Positions 1-6,698 of a stretch of DNA of 9,577 nucleotides are shown here, piece after piece. The position numbers were made by a program, and so were the translations under genes. Under the pieces are notes generated by a model, which saw only the letters and a list, made by a program, of their open reading frames with translations, made no database searches and was not told where the DNA came from. This DNA comes from Lachnospiraceae bacterium (GTDB lineage Bacteria; Bacillota; Clostridia; Lachnospirales; Lachnospiraceae), in the NCBI GenBank assembly GCA_022790905.1, contig JAAVYC010000026.1, positions 1 through 9,577 of the forward strand, written 5' to 3'. Every line of letters starts with the position of its first letter. The first letter of the stretch is position 1.

Positions 1-310
1 CATCATGCTCTTCATATTCATTGTGCTGTGCCATGTGCAAAAGATCCGACATATTCTGACTGATATCTACCGGATAACCGCCGTCAATTTGAATTGTCTC
101 TCCCGCTAATTCTGTTAATTGCTTATAAAATACTTCCGCATGTTCCTTTTCCTGATCTGCTGTAAAGTTAAAAATTCTTTCAACCACATACAACTTTTGC
201 TGTCCTGCCTGCTGTGCCGCAATAGTATAACGGTTTCTCGCCTGGCTCTCTCCTGCAAACGCTTTCATAAGATTTCTCATTGTCTGGCTCTCTTTAAAAT
301 CCACTGACAT
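1..310 (-). CDS. Rubrerythrin family protein, N-terminal part (cut by window edge)
   Basis: The reading frame starts at ATG 310-308 and stays open to the window edge, giving 103 codons. A good ribosome binding site (AAGGAAGG) precedes the start. Seen: the N-terminus has the hallmark NLMKAFAGESQARNRY segment (residues 13-28, with iron-ligand Glu21) and the diiron motif E54-K-E-H57 in the second helix, followed by a third helix rich in Glu and His (about 88-102). Family knowledge: rubrerythrins are cytoplasmic four-helix-bundle non-haem diiron proteins that reduce hydrogen peroxide in anaerobes, usually about 180-195 residues with a C-terminal rubredoxin-like iron domain. That second half lies outside the window, so I cannot tell a full rubrerythrin from a form lacking the rubredoxin domain. 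The gene lies downstream of the YbaK-like gene on the same strand, separated by a likely terminator, so it probably has its own promoter, though I found no convincing one. Confidence 0.93.
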   Translation of the reverse strand, partial: MSVDFKESQTMRNLMKAFAGESQARNRYTIAAQQAGQQKLYVVERIFNFTADQEKEHAEVFYKQLTELAGETIQIDGGYPVDISQNMSDLLHMAQHNEYEEHD

Positions 311-350
311 ATTGCTACCTTCCTTTTCTTGTGATGAAAGATAGGATATG

Positions 351-386
351 TAAAAAATTGGATTTTATTCTTAAAAATTCCCAATT
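351..386 (-). terminator. Rho-independent terminator after the ybaK-like gene
   Basis: On the minus strand, starting 2 nt after the stop codon, AATTGG pairs with CCAATT (381-386 with 356-361). After a 2-nt bulge, ATTTT pairs with AAAAT (374-378 with 362-366), around a loop of about 7 nt. The descending arm runs into a T tract (fwd 352-357 is A6). The stem is GC-poor but placement and T run are typical. It should separate the ybaK-like transcript from rubrerythrin. Confidence 0.65.
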
Positions 387-387
387 A

Positions 388-855
388 TCAAACTTCCTTG
401 CAGACATTCACCCACACTGGGAAATCTGTGTACTTTTCTAGTTCTGGTATAGTAAGCTCTATGGCACTATTGGAGCTTCCGCACGCCGGAAACACCGTCT
501 CAAAACGCTTTAACGATTCATCGAGATAAATCTCCACATTTTCCTTTACAGCAAAGGGGCAGACGCCGCCGACAGCGTGTCCAACCAACTCTTCCGCCTC
601 ATCCCTTCCCAACATTTTCGCCTTCGTCGCAAACTGCTTTTTATATTTTGCATTATCTATCTTGCGATCTCCCGCTGTGACAATCATGACCACTTTATCC
701 TCCACATGGAAGGTAATCGACTTCGCGATCCTGCATGGTTCACATCCCAGCGCCTCAGCCGCCAACTCAACAGTCGCACTTGATACATCGAATTCCTGTA
801 TCTTGTCTGCAATTCCCTTCTGTGCAAAATATTCTTTTACTCTTTCAATTGACAT
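388..855 (-). CDS. YbaK/EbsC-family aminoacyl-tRNA editing (deacylase) protein
   Basis: A 155-residue soluble protein that matches the YbaK/EbsC (prolyl-tRNA-editing-like) fold over its full length. Seen: the IAKSITF segment with Lys45, matching the invariant catalytic or substrate-binding lysine of the family (VAKTIVF-like); AGDRKID at 61-67; the glycine-rich GHAVGGVCPF loop at 92-101; and the FPACGSSNSAIEL strand-loop near 122-134. Family knowledge: these cytoplasmic enzymes hydrolyse mischarged tRNAs, classically Cys-tRNA(Pro), to protect translation fidelity. The exact substrate cannot be read from the sequence, and a standalone ProX-like Ala-tRNA(Pro) editor is possible. An in-frame GTG exists at 864, but AGGAGG (864-869) would overlap it; the ATG at 855 has ideal 8-nt spacing and is preferred. 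The gene is divergent from azlCD with overlapping promoters. No functional link to azlCD is obvious beyond amino-acid metabolism. Confidence 0.9.
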   Translation of the reverse strand: MSIERVKEYFAQKGIADKIQEFDVSSATVELAAEALGCEPCRIAKSITFHVEDKVVMIVTAGDRKIDNAKYKKQFATKAKMLGRDEAEELVGHAVGGVCPFAVKENVEIYLDESLKRFETVFPACGSSNSAIELTIPELEKYTDFPVWVNVCKEV

Positions 856-884
856 CTCATACACCTCCTATCGCGTATTTTTCT

Positions 885-912
885 ATTTTATCACAGATTT
901 GAAAATTGACAA
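885..912 (-). promoter_or_regulatory. Sigma-A-type promoter of the ybaK-like gene
   Basis: On the minus strand a -35 box TTGTCA (fwd 907-912, 5/6 match) and a -10 box TAAAAT (fwd 885-890, 5/6 match) are separated by 16 nt. The predicted start near 878 gives a leader of about 23 nt before ATG 855, with AGGAGG inside it. The -35 overlaps the -35 of the opposing azlC promoter. Confidence 0.6.
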
Positions 913-934
913 AGAACAGGATACTCATTACAAT
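906..934 (+). promoter_or_regulatory. Strong sigma-A promoter of azlCD
   Basis: A perfect -35 TTGACA (906-911) is followed after exactly 17 nt by the -10 TACAAT (929-934). Predicted transcription start is near 941, leaving a 5' leader of about 50 nt before the azlC ATG at 992. This is the best promoter in the window. Confidence 0.82.
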
Positions 935-961
935 AAATCTGTCGATAAAACGACAGGATTT
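935..961 (+). promoter_or_regulatory. Dyad at the azlCD transcription start (operator or leader hairpin)
   Basis: CTGTCG (939-944) and CGACAG (951-956) form a perfect 6-bp inverted repeat around ATAAAA. Flanking AAAT (935-938 region) and ATTT (958-961) can extend the arms past a single bulged G. It covers the predicted +1, the usual place for a repressor operator. It could instead fold as a hairpin at the very 5' end of the mRNA. It is not a terminator, because no T run follows. The regulator is unknown: Bacillus azl genes are controlled by the Lrp-type AzlB, but no such gene is in this window. Confidence 0.45.
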
Positions 962-991
962 CACAAAAACATGTTTACGAGGAGGAATTTC

Positions 992-1717
992 ATGCCATCC
1001 AACCGCAAAACCTGGTTTCAAAAGGGATTAAAAGACGGTGTTCCAATCGCGCTCGGCTATTTCGCCGTATCATTTACGCTTGGAATCACCGCTAAAACTG
1101 CTGGTCTCACTGCTCTGCAGGCAATGCTTGCCAGCCTGACTTTGAATGCTTCCGCCGGAGAATTTGCCGGATTTACTCTTATCGCCGCAGGTGCCAGTTA
1201 TCTCGAAGTTGCCATTATGGAATTTGTTGCAAACGCCCGGTATCTCTTGATGTCCTGCGCTCTTAGCCAAAAGCTGTCGCCAGACACCCCTCTGTGGCAA
1301 AGACTCTTAATCGGCTATGATGTGACCGATGAGATATTCGGGATTTCTATCTCTGTTCCGGGGCGTCTTCATCCTTACTATACATTTGGTGCCATTGCCA
1401 TTGCCGTTCCTGGATGGTCCATCGGCACCTATCTCGGCGTTGTGATGGGAAATATTTTGCCAGCCAATGTCGTCAGCGCTTTAAGTGTTGGGCTTTATGG
1501 TATGTTTATTGCAATTATCATCCCACCTGCGAGAAAAAGTAAAATTGTAGCGGGAGTGGTTGCTATTTCCATGGCTGCTAGCTTTCTCTTCACAAAACTT
1601 CCGGCCATCTCTGACATCAGTTCCGGAGTCCGGACAATTATTTTGACCATACTGATTTCAGCGGCTGCAGCCTTTTTATTTCCGATCAAAGAGGAGGATC
1701 CAGATCATGCAGCATAA
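992..1717 (+). CDS. azlC: AzlC-family branched-chain amino acid exporter, large subunit
   Basis: A 241-residue polytopic membrane protein of the AzlC family. Seen: the amphipathic N-terminal stretch GLKDGVPIALGYFAVSFTLG (12-31) leading into the first membrane segment, the conserved N-A-R-Y-L-L-M-S motif (81-88), the DVTDE motif (110-114) in the central loop, and hydrophobic segments near 40-75, 130-155, 160-180, 184-201 and 213-231. Family knowledge: AzlC with the small AzlD forms a two-component exporter of branched-chain amino acids and toxic analogues such as azaleucine (E. coli YgaZH and Corynebacterium BrnFE belong to the same group). The frame extends upstream to 662, but ATG 992 is chosen because GAGGAGG (979-985) lies just before it and the upstream part crosses the ybaK-like gene. 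azlD overlaps the 3' end by 11 nt, indicating translational coupling. Substrate choice is inferred from family. Confidence 0.93.
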   Translation: MPSNRKTWFQKGLKDGVPIALGYFAVSFTLGITAKTAGLTALQAMLASLTLNASAGEFAGFTLIAAGASYLEVAIMEFVANARYLLMSCALSQKLSPDTPLWQRLLIGYDVTDEIFGISISVPGRLHPYYTFGAIAIAVPGWSIGTYLGVVMGNILPANVVSALSVGLYGMFIAIIIPPARKSKIVAGVVAISMAASFLFTKLPAISDISSGVRTIILTILISAAAAFLFPIKEEDPDHAA

Positions 1718-2012
1718 CGTCTATCTCTATATTTTGGTTATGGCAGTTGTCACTTATCTCATCCGTGTCCTTCCACTGACCTTAATCCGAAAAGAAATCA
1801 AAAGCCGGTTTATCCGTTCTTTCCTATATTATGTGCCTTATGTGACACTCGCCGTCATGACTTTTCCAGCTATTTTAGAGGCCACTGGAAACACGCTCTC
1901 AGCTCTCGCCGCCTTTCTCATTGCAATTTTGATCGCTTGGTTTGGCGGAAGTCTATTTCAAGTAGCTGTTATTGCCTGCGCTGTTGTTTTTGTACTGGAA
2001 TTATTTCTCTAG
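1707..2012 (+). CDS. azlD: AzlD-family small subunit of branched-chain amino acid exporter
   Basis: A 101-residue, very hydrophobic protein with about four membrane segments (5-24, 40-58, 64-80, 82-100). Seen: the T-Y-L-I-R20-V-L-P23 motif at the end of the first segment and the P-Y-V-T-L-A-V-M-T-F-P stretch (44-54), both typical of AzlD/BrnE-type proteins, whose usual length is about 100-110 residues. It is the partner of the preceding azlC. The ATG lies inside the azlC 3' end (11-nt overlap) with its own GAGGAGG at 1691-1697 and 9-nt spacing. Only 12 nt separate its stop from the stop of the convergent permease gene, and no terminator hairpin is visible there, so the azlCD transcript may run into antisense of the permease. 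Confidence 0.92.
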   Translation: MQHNVYLYILVMAVVTYLIRVLPLTLIRKEIKSRFIRSFLYYVPYVTLAVMTFPAILEATGNTLSALAAFLIAILIAWFGGSLFQVAVIACAVVFVLELFL

Positions 2013-2024
2013 ATTTTATTCGTT

Positions 2025-2642
2025 TTACTTCTGTCTCTCCCTTATGAGGATTGACAATACGATCACAGCAATTCCTACCGCAAACATCCTGCCTGCAAAA
2101 TCGTATTTCCCTTCCATCATCTGAAAAAGCGCCAATCCTCCAAAATATTTTCTGCCCCCGATATTGGCCACATAATAAATCACTGCTATCATGTAGCCGA
2201 TCACGACTTGATTCGTAATTGCTGAAACTGCAAATCCAATGGCGCCCAGCAAAAACAACTCACTGATTCCGCAAATCCACATTTTATCCCACAAAAAGGC
2301 ACTGTCATTGATCTCAAGCGCCAGAGAAAACGCCGTATAGACAAACGCTACGAGAACAGATGAAAGCAACAGACGAACCAGATAAATCTGCCACATCGGC
2401 GTTGCCTTAGACTTTTCTAACTGCCAGATTTCCACATTTTGTTCCGGCATAAGAAGCGGTGTCATTAAAAAAATTCCTGCCAGGCTCACATACATCTCTA
2501 AAATTTTTGCGGACTGCATTAGTTCTAGATTCCGAAAGCTCACAAAACACACCGACAGCAGACAAAAGAGCAGTGTCACAGCGAGATGAGGAAGATACTG
2601 ACCTTTGAAATAACTAATGCCTATTTTTGAATATTTTTGCAT
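2025..2642 (-). CDS. ABC-2-like transporter permease, small subunit (third gene of the ABC set)
   Basis: A 205-residue membrane protein with about six hydrophobic segments (17-36, 47-66, 85-109, 121-142, 145-162, 184-201), the layout of a minimal ABC-2-type permease, and no large soluble domain. No close named family is recognised. The frame could start at 2687, but ATG 2642 is preferred: AGAGGGGG lies about 10 nt upstream, and the earlier start would add a charged stretch overlapping the upstream gene by more than 70 nt. With the chosen start the overlap with the preceding permease is 29 nt, so the two are translationally coupled and probably form a heterodimeric channel served by the ATPase at 3866-4753. 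The substrate is unknown. It is the last gene of the operon, and no terminator is visible after it. Confidence 0.8.
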   Translation of the reverse strand: MQKYSKIGISYFKGQYLPHLAVTLLFCLLSVCFVSFRNLELMQSAKILEMYVSLAGIFLMTPLLMPEQNVEIWQLEKSKATPMWQIYLVRLLLSSVLVAFVYTAFSLALEINDSAFLWDKMWICGISELFLLGAIGFAVSAITNQVVIGYMIAVIYYVANIGGRKYFGGLALFQMMEGKYDFAGRMFAVGIAVIVLSILIRERQK

Positions 2643-3861
2643 ACAAGCTTTCCCCCTCTTTTCTCTTCTTCTCATAGATGACAACACAAAATGCGATTAA
2701 TAAGACCGCAATCACCGTATAAATACTGCGGTTCCAATATAGGTCCTGTCTCTGCGCGAGATAATCTTGAGTCGCACCTATCGTATTCCATCTAAGCGCC
2801 AATCTCATTCCAAAGTGCCCCGCCAAACTCACAGTTGTAAATTCTTCCGCCAACATCCAAAAGATCTGTATAAATACCACAAAAATTTTATCTGTCATTT
2901 CTGTAATTAAAAATGCAAGCGACATGACAACCATAATTTCTGGCAGCAACCAGACAATTGGATACGTCAAAAATGCAAAATAATCTGGCTGAAACCCAAG
3001 TGTATGCGCATAATAGCAATATGGGAGTTGTAAAATAAAACCGATCAAAACTACTGGGAGGAATGCCATAAATACATTCGCCAGATACCTGCTCAGAATA
3101 ATTTTGGCAGAAGATACTGATTTAGCATGTATCACCTGCATAGCAACAGCTCTTTGATCTCTAAGACACCTCGTCACACCCAAAAACATCGGTAAAAATG
3201 CTAACATAATTCCCGCATAGTCACAAAAAAGTCTCATATAGGCTCCGGTAACGCGATCATGTTTACGCATCGTCTCATATTCTTTCAGGGCTTCCTCGTA
3301 ACTCATCGGAACTGTTGCACCAGATTCATAACTCTCTTTTTCATAATAAGAACCTTTTCCGATGATCTTTGTCACTCTCTCCATATTTTTCTGAAAATCT
3401 GCATAGGTCAGATCTTCTCTCGGCTTCACCTGATAGTTCTCACTCGCCATTATGGAAGAACTCATATCTGTCATATCAAATTGTTCATAATATTTTTCCT
3501 GCTCTTCTAAAATACGATCCCACGACTTCCCCGTACAGCTCTCTATTATCTTTTTCATTGTCGCTAACTCGTCTTTTGTCGGCGCCACTCCTTTATAAAA
3601 GCCATAAGGGTATGTTGAAAAAGATTCTCTCCCTATCTCCTCCGTTAGGCTTGCCAGTGTGTGACCCATAATCACATTCTTATCATGGGTCTCCTTCATG
3701 CCGTAATGTTCCTGGTTTGGTTTCGGTCCCTCTATCTCCTCAATCCAGTCTGGATTTTTTAACTGTGTACTCAGAAAAAGTGCCAGAACCAAAATATAAA
3801 AATAATAGACCAGACTCTTTAAAATCTGCTTGCATTCCTTGCCAAACAATGCTCCAAACAT
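2614..3861 (-). CDS. ABC-2-like transporter permease with large extracytoplasmic domain
   Basis: A 415-residue permease. Seen: a short cytoplasmic start (MFGALFGKECKQ), a first membrane helix at about 17-34, a long hydrophilic region (about 35-205) predicted outside the membrane, then five helices (about 208-231, 258-280, 295-319, 324-346, 379-396) and a basic C-terminal tail. Family knowledge: one helix, a large outer domain, then a helix bundle is common in ABC-2 permeases of drug, peptide or Na+-efflux type. The outer part is rich in Glu, Lys, Tyr and Met and lacks any motif I recognise. The start has GGGGAGG 9 nt upstream, inside the end of the ATPase gene, with 4 nt between the ATPase stop and this ATG. 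It overlaps the next permease by 29 nt. Together with the ATPase and small permease it probably forms one exporter, likely controlled by the two-component system upstream. The substrate cannot be assigned. Confidence 0.85.
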   Translation of the reverse strand: MFGALFGKECKQILKSLVYYFYILVLALFLSTQLKNPDWIEEIEGPKPNQEHYGMKETHDKNVIMGHTLASLTEEIGRESFSTYPYGFYKGVAPTKDELATMKKIIESCTGKSWDRILEEQEKYYEQFDMTDMSSSIMASENYQVKPREDLTYADFQKNMERVTKIIGKGSYYEKESYESGATVPMSYEEALKEYETMRKHDRVTGAYMRLFCDYAGIMLAFLPMFLGVTRCLRDQRAVAMQVIHAKSVSSAKIILSRYLANVFMAFLPVVLIGFILQLPYCYYAHTLGFQPDYFAFLTYPIVWLLPEIMVVMSLAFLITEMTDKIFVVFIQIFWMLAEEFTTVSLAGHFGMRLALRWNTIGATQDYLAQRQDLYWNRSIYTVIAVLLIAFCVVIYEKKRKEGESLYAKIFKNRH

Positions 3862-3865
3862 CTTC

Positions 3866-4753
3866 TTACACCTCCCCGTACTCTTTGTACTTCATAAGAT
3901 ACATATAGGCATCTTCCACATCGGGAGGGCAAAGCTGTGCCTGTTCCATCGGCTGCATCTGTGATATGATTTTGATTCTCGTAATATTTCCGGTCGTAAG
4001 AATTCCCGTTACCAAAAACTTCTTTTGAACCTTGGAGACTTCCATGGTGGAGATTTCCGCCGTATATACTTTTCCTTCTACCATCTGTAAAAGTTCGTTG
4101 ATCGTTCCTCTAAATAAAATCTTTCCTTCATTTAAAACGGCAATTTCTTCACAAGTCGCCTCAATATCTCCTACAATATGAGTGGATAAAATAACAATCC
4201 TCTCTTTTGCGATCTCACAGAGCAGATTGCGAAAACGTACCCTTTCCTCCGGATCCAGCCCTGCAGTTGGTTCATCCACCACGACAACTTTCGGATTGTG
4301 TATCAGTGCCTGTGCAATTCCAAGGCGCCGTCTCATTCCGCCCGACATCGCTTTCACTTTCGTCTTCTGCTGTTCTTTTAAATTGACCTTTTCCAACATC
4401 TTAGGCACCTTTTCCCTGCGCTCTCTTTTTCCCATTCCAGACAAAACCGCAAGATAGTCCAAAGCTTCATAAGCTGACATATTTCCATACATAGAAAAAT
4501 CCTGCGGAAGGTACCCAGTAATTTCACGGACTTTCCGACACTCCTCCACGGGAATCTCACAGACCGTCACTTCCCCTCCGCTCTTTTTCGTGAGAGTCGT
4601 CATAATTTTCATCAGTGTCGTCTTACCAGCTCCGTTCGGACCAAGCAGCCCAAACATTCCCTGCCTGATATTCAAATTCACATGATCCAGTGCCTTTTTC
4701 GATCCATAGTGCTTGGATAAATCTCTGATTTTGATTTCAATATTCTCTGACAT
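3866..4753 (-). CDS. ABC transporter ATP-binding protein
   Basis: A 295-residue cytoplasmic ATPase with every canonical motif: Walker A G-P-N-G-A-G-K-T-T (38-46), Q-loop Gln84 (YLPQDF), signature MSGGM (136-140, a common variant of LSGGQ), Walker B VVVVDE (156-161, catalytic Glu161), D-loop AGLD (164-167) and switch His192 (STH). After the nucleotide-binding domain, a C-terminal extension (about 225-295) resembles the accessory region of ATPases that pair with ABC-2 permeases (CcmA/drug-exporter group). It powers the two permeases encoded directly downstream, the first only 4 nt away. AAGGAAG precedes the ATG. The 85-nt gap from the histidine kinase contains a terminator-like hairpin, so transporter expression may be partly uncoupled from the kinase. 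Confidence 0.95.
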   Translation of the reverse strand: MSENIEIKIRDLSKHYGSKKALDHVNLNIRQGMFGLLGPNGAGKTTLMKIMTTLTKKSGGEVTVCEIPVEECRKVREITGYLPQDFSMYGNMSAYEALDYLAVLSGMGKRERREKVPKMLEKVNLKEQQKTKVKAMSGGMRRRLGIAQALIHNPKVVVVDEPTAGLDPEERVRFRNLLCEIAKERIVILSTHIVGDIEATCEEIAVLNEGKILFRGTINELLQMVEGKVYTAEISTMEVSKVQKKFLVTGILTTGNITRIKIISQMQPMEQAQLCPPDVEDAYMYLMKYKEYGEV

Positions 4754-4770
4754 ATACTTCCTTCTTTCTT

Positions 4771-4809
4771 CATTAAAAATGTGCCAAAAAGTCTATCACT
4801 TTTTGACAC
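4771..4809 (-). terminator. Terminator-like or attenuator hairpin between kinase and ABC genes
   Basis: On the minus strand the arm GTGTCAAAAAGT (fwd 4798-4809) pairs with ACTTTTTGGCAC (fwd 4781-4792) over 12 positions, with one G-U wobble, around the 5-nt loop GATAG. ATTTTTAATG follows. The hairpin lies 29 nt after the kinase stop and ahead of the ATPase ribosome binding site. It would act as a partial terminator inside the operon or as an mRNA processing or stability site. As DNA it is also a near-perfect dyad, so an operator role cannot be excluded. Confidence 0.55.
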
Positions 4810-4838
4810 CCTGATTTTAAAACGAATTTCTCTACAAA

Positions 4839-5978
4839 TTATCTATATCGGCAGAGAAATTCCGCCGTGACGATTGCTCCTCCTTCTACACTATTGATCA
4901 AAATCAGTTTCCCCCCGTGTTTTTCACAGAGCGTCTTACAGATAAAAAGTCCCATTCCAAAATGCTCCCCGTCCTCTTTCGCCTCACTGTAATAGACTTT
5001 CCAGGCTGCCCGCAACGCTCTTTGCGTAAATCCTTTTCCATCATCCCTGACAAAAAATACCAGATTCCGCTCCCCTGCCTGCACACGAATTTCTATTTTT
5101 TTATGTGCATATCGAATGGCATTGTGCAGCAAATTTTCAAAAACCTCCAGAACCATTTCTACATCAATGAAGATCTCCGCATTTGGTTCACCATCGAACT
5201 CAATGCAACAATTTATCTCTTCCCTTGTTTTTGCCAACGCTTTTATCGCCAAGTTTAAGCTTTTCATGAACTCGCTCAGCTTAACCCACTTGCCATTGAC
5301 AGCCCTCTTTTCTATCTGTCGGATACGTGTCATTGTCCCTGTAAACGTGATCAGACGCTCCTGTTGCGACTGCATAACGTTCAATTTTTCCAATAAAATC
5401 TCTTTTCCTATTTTTCCCTGCGGAATATATTTTAACAGATATTCCGTATAACCTTTCATAACAGTCAAAGGAGTTCTCATATCGTGTGCAAATGCTGCAT
5501 TGATGCTGCGCTGATCTTCCTCCTCCTCCCACTGCTCTCTTTTCTCCTTGATCAGCTGCAATCTCAGATACTCAGATTCCCCACAGAGACTCCCCAGTTC
5601 GTCCTCACTGCGATATTGAATTTCATGACTGTAATCTCCAATCGCCAAATTATTAAGTGCTTCCCTCAATGCCTGGATCGCCGGATAAATTTTATTTCGA
5701 AAAAACATCCAGACTGCGATTCCAGACGCCATTAAAACATAGATATAAAAACTATTGTCATACAAAAATGACACAATACATTGATCTTGAACCCAGATTC
5801 TTGGCGGATGTCTGTGACCGATCACAAAAATCCAACTCTTGCAGATATTTCTTGTCAGCAAAGAAAATACAAGTGCGGCTGCAAATCCCATGAAAAAATA
5901 GCAAAGCAGTCCTCGAAGCAAACTTGTATTTCGTATCTTTGTCTTAAAGCTCTCCCACTTCTCTTCTAACCAATCCAT
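4839..5978 (-). CDS. Membrane sensor histidine kinase
   Basis: A 379-residue kinase with two membrane helices (about 22-41 and 76-93) framing a short outer loop of about 34 residues (42-75), then a HAMP-like linker (about 94-145). The HisKA dimerisation domain holds the phospho-acceptor His165 in AFAHDMRTPL, and the HATPase_c domain has an N box (ENLLHNAIRYAH, 281-292, Asn286), G1 box DDGKGF (312-317) and G2 box GMGLF (341-345). All catalytic motifs are intact. It should phosphorylate the response regulator just upstream, whose 3' end it overlaps by 13 nt; AGGA a few bases before the ATG serves as ribosome binding site. The loop is longer than in BceS-type intramembrane kinases but too short for a folded sensor domain. 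It contains Cys46, Cys67 and HRHPPR. The signal is unknown; the adjacent transporter genes suggest an antimicrobial or envelope-active compound (inference). Confidence 0.94.
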   Translation of the reverse strand: MDWLEEKWESFKTKIRNTSLLRGLLCYFFMGFAAALVFSLLTRNICKSWIFVIGHRHPPRIWVQDQCIVSFLYDNSFYIYVLMASGIAVWMFFRNKIYPAIQALREALNNLAIGDYSHEIQYRSEDELGSLCGESEYLRLQLIKEKREQWEEEEDQRSINAAFAHDMRTPLTVMKGYTEYLLKYIPQGKIGKEILLEKLNVMQSQQERLITFTGTMTRIRQIEKRAVNGKWVKLSEFMKSLNLAIKALAKTREEINCCIEFDGEPNAEIFIDVEMVLEVFENLLHNAIRYAHKKIEIRVQAGERNLVFFVRDDGKGFTQRALRAAWKVYYSEAKEDGEHFGMGLFICKTLCEKHGGKLILINSVEGGAIVTAEFLCRYR

Positions 5979-6637
5979 TTATATCCTACACCCCAGACTG
6001 TCTCAATGTATTCTTTTTCGCAAAAGGCTTTCATTTTTTTACGGATTCTTCGAATATGCTCGGTCACAATATTCGCATCTGCCTCTGCATCGTATCCTCT
6101 CACCTTTTCATAAATCTGCTCTTTTTCAAAGACACGACCGGCATGTGTCAGCAGCAACTCCAAAATTGCAAATTCTGTCTTCGTTAAATTTAATTCTTCT
6201 CCCTGGCACAGCACTCGATGTCCATCAAAATCCACTGTGATCTCCTGATTGACATAAACCTCCATCTTTCCCTGTCTGCGCTCCTCCCTGCGCAGATGCG
6301 CCTCAATCCGCGCTAATAGTTCATCAATACTAAAAGGCTTTAAAATATAGTCATCTCCGCCGGCTTTCAACCCATTAATTCTATCGCCTTCTTGTGTTCT
6401 CGCTGTCAAAAATAAAATAGGACAGAATACGATATCCCGTATCCGCCCACAGATCGAATAGCCATCTATATCTGGAAGATTTACATCCAACAAAATTAAA
6501 TCAACTGGATGTCTCAACTCCTCCAATGCTTGTTCTCCATCCGCAGCCGTATATACCAGATAGCCCTCCATTTCCAGACAATCTTTCAACATAGTGCGGA
6601 TGTCCTTTTCATCATCTACCACTAAAATTTGTTTCAT
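5966..6637 (-). CDS. OmpR/PhoB-family response regulator
   Basis: A 223-residue DNA-binding regulator of standard length. The receiver domain (1-120) has the acidic pair Asp8/Asp9, phospho-acceptor Asp51 (LLDVNLPD), Thr78 and Lys100 (ILKPF). The C-terminal winged-helix domain (about 128-223) has the typical LTKTEFAILELLL segment, REF-like A-E-A-D-A-N-I-V-T-E-H-I-R-R-I-R-K-K recognition helix region and the closing VWGVGYKW hairpin. It is the cognate partner of the kinase that follows with a 13-nt overlap. Probable targets are its own operon, the ABC genes and perhaps the divergent M23 gene (inference from position). The start is fixed by the conserved MKQILVVDDE beginning, but its ribosome binding site is poor: the nearest GGAG (fwd 6653-6656) is 15 nt away. 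A small ORF ending 1 nt before the ATG may supply ribosomes by coupling. Confidence 0.96.
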   Translation of the reverse strand: MKQILVVDDEKDIRTMLKDCLEMEGYLVYTAADGEQALEELRHPVDLILLDVNLPDIDGYSICGRIRDIVFCPILFLTARTQEGDRINGLKAGGDDYILKPFSIDELLARIEAHLRREERRQGKMEVYVNQEITVDFDGHRVLCQGEELNLTKTEFAILELLLTHAGRVFEKEQIYEKVRGYDAEADANIVTEHIRRIRKKMKAFCEKEYIETVWGVGYKWIG

Positions 6638-6638
6638 T

Positions 6639-6698
6639 TTACTTTTTTATTACTCCAATAATTTTTCTTATTTTATCACAATTTTTACTTTTTTTCAT
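6639..6698 (-). CDS. Possible 19-residue leader peptide ahead of the response regulator
   Basis: On the minus strand, AAGGAG (fwd 6708-6713) is followed after 9 nt by ATG (6698-6696), and the frame reads MKKSKNCDKIRKIIGVIKK before TAA (6641-6639). One base then separates it from the response regulator ATG at 6637, in a different frame. The peptide has seven Lys, one Arg and one Asp (about +7 charge), one Cys, and an Ile/Val-rich second half. The ribosome binding site is stronger than anything available to the response regulator itself, which supports coupled translation. Against it: the region is very AT-rich, so a short Lys/Ile-rich frame can arise by chance, and I know no homologue. A coupling ORF is the most economical reading; a functional peptide is speculative. 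Confidence 0.42.
   Translation of the reverse strand: MKKSKNCDKIRKIIGVIKK

Noticed and set aside
119..307. Plus-strand 62-residue frame opposite the rubrerythrin
   Set aside because: It is antisense to a clearly recognised coding region, with no ribosome binding site or family resemblance.
856..864. GTG start at 864 for the ybaK-like gene
   Set aside because: The AGGAGG sequence would overlap or touch this codon; ATG 855 has proper 8-nt spacing.
662..991. Upstream extension of the azlC reading frame to an ATG at 662
   Set aside because: It runs antisense through the ybaK-like gene and across the azlC promoter; the ribosome binding site at 979-985 and the family N-terminus support the start at 992.
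2050..2057. TTGACA on the plus strand near 2051
   Set aside because: It lies inside the minus-strand permease gene with no suitable gene downstream on the plus strand, so it is not taken as a promoter.
2643..2687. Earlier start (2687) for the small ABC permease
   Set aside because: It adds 15 mostly charged residues overlapping the preceding gene; the start at 2642 has a purine-rich ribosome binding site and leads directly into the membrane protein.
3259..3908. Plus-strand frames opposite the large ABC permease
   Set aside because: They overlap each other and a well-supported gene; their composition reflects the reverse of membrane-protein codons.
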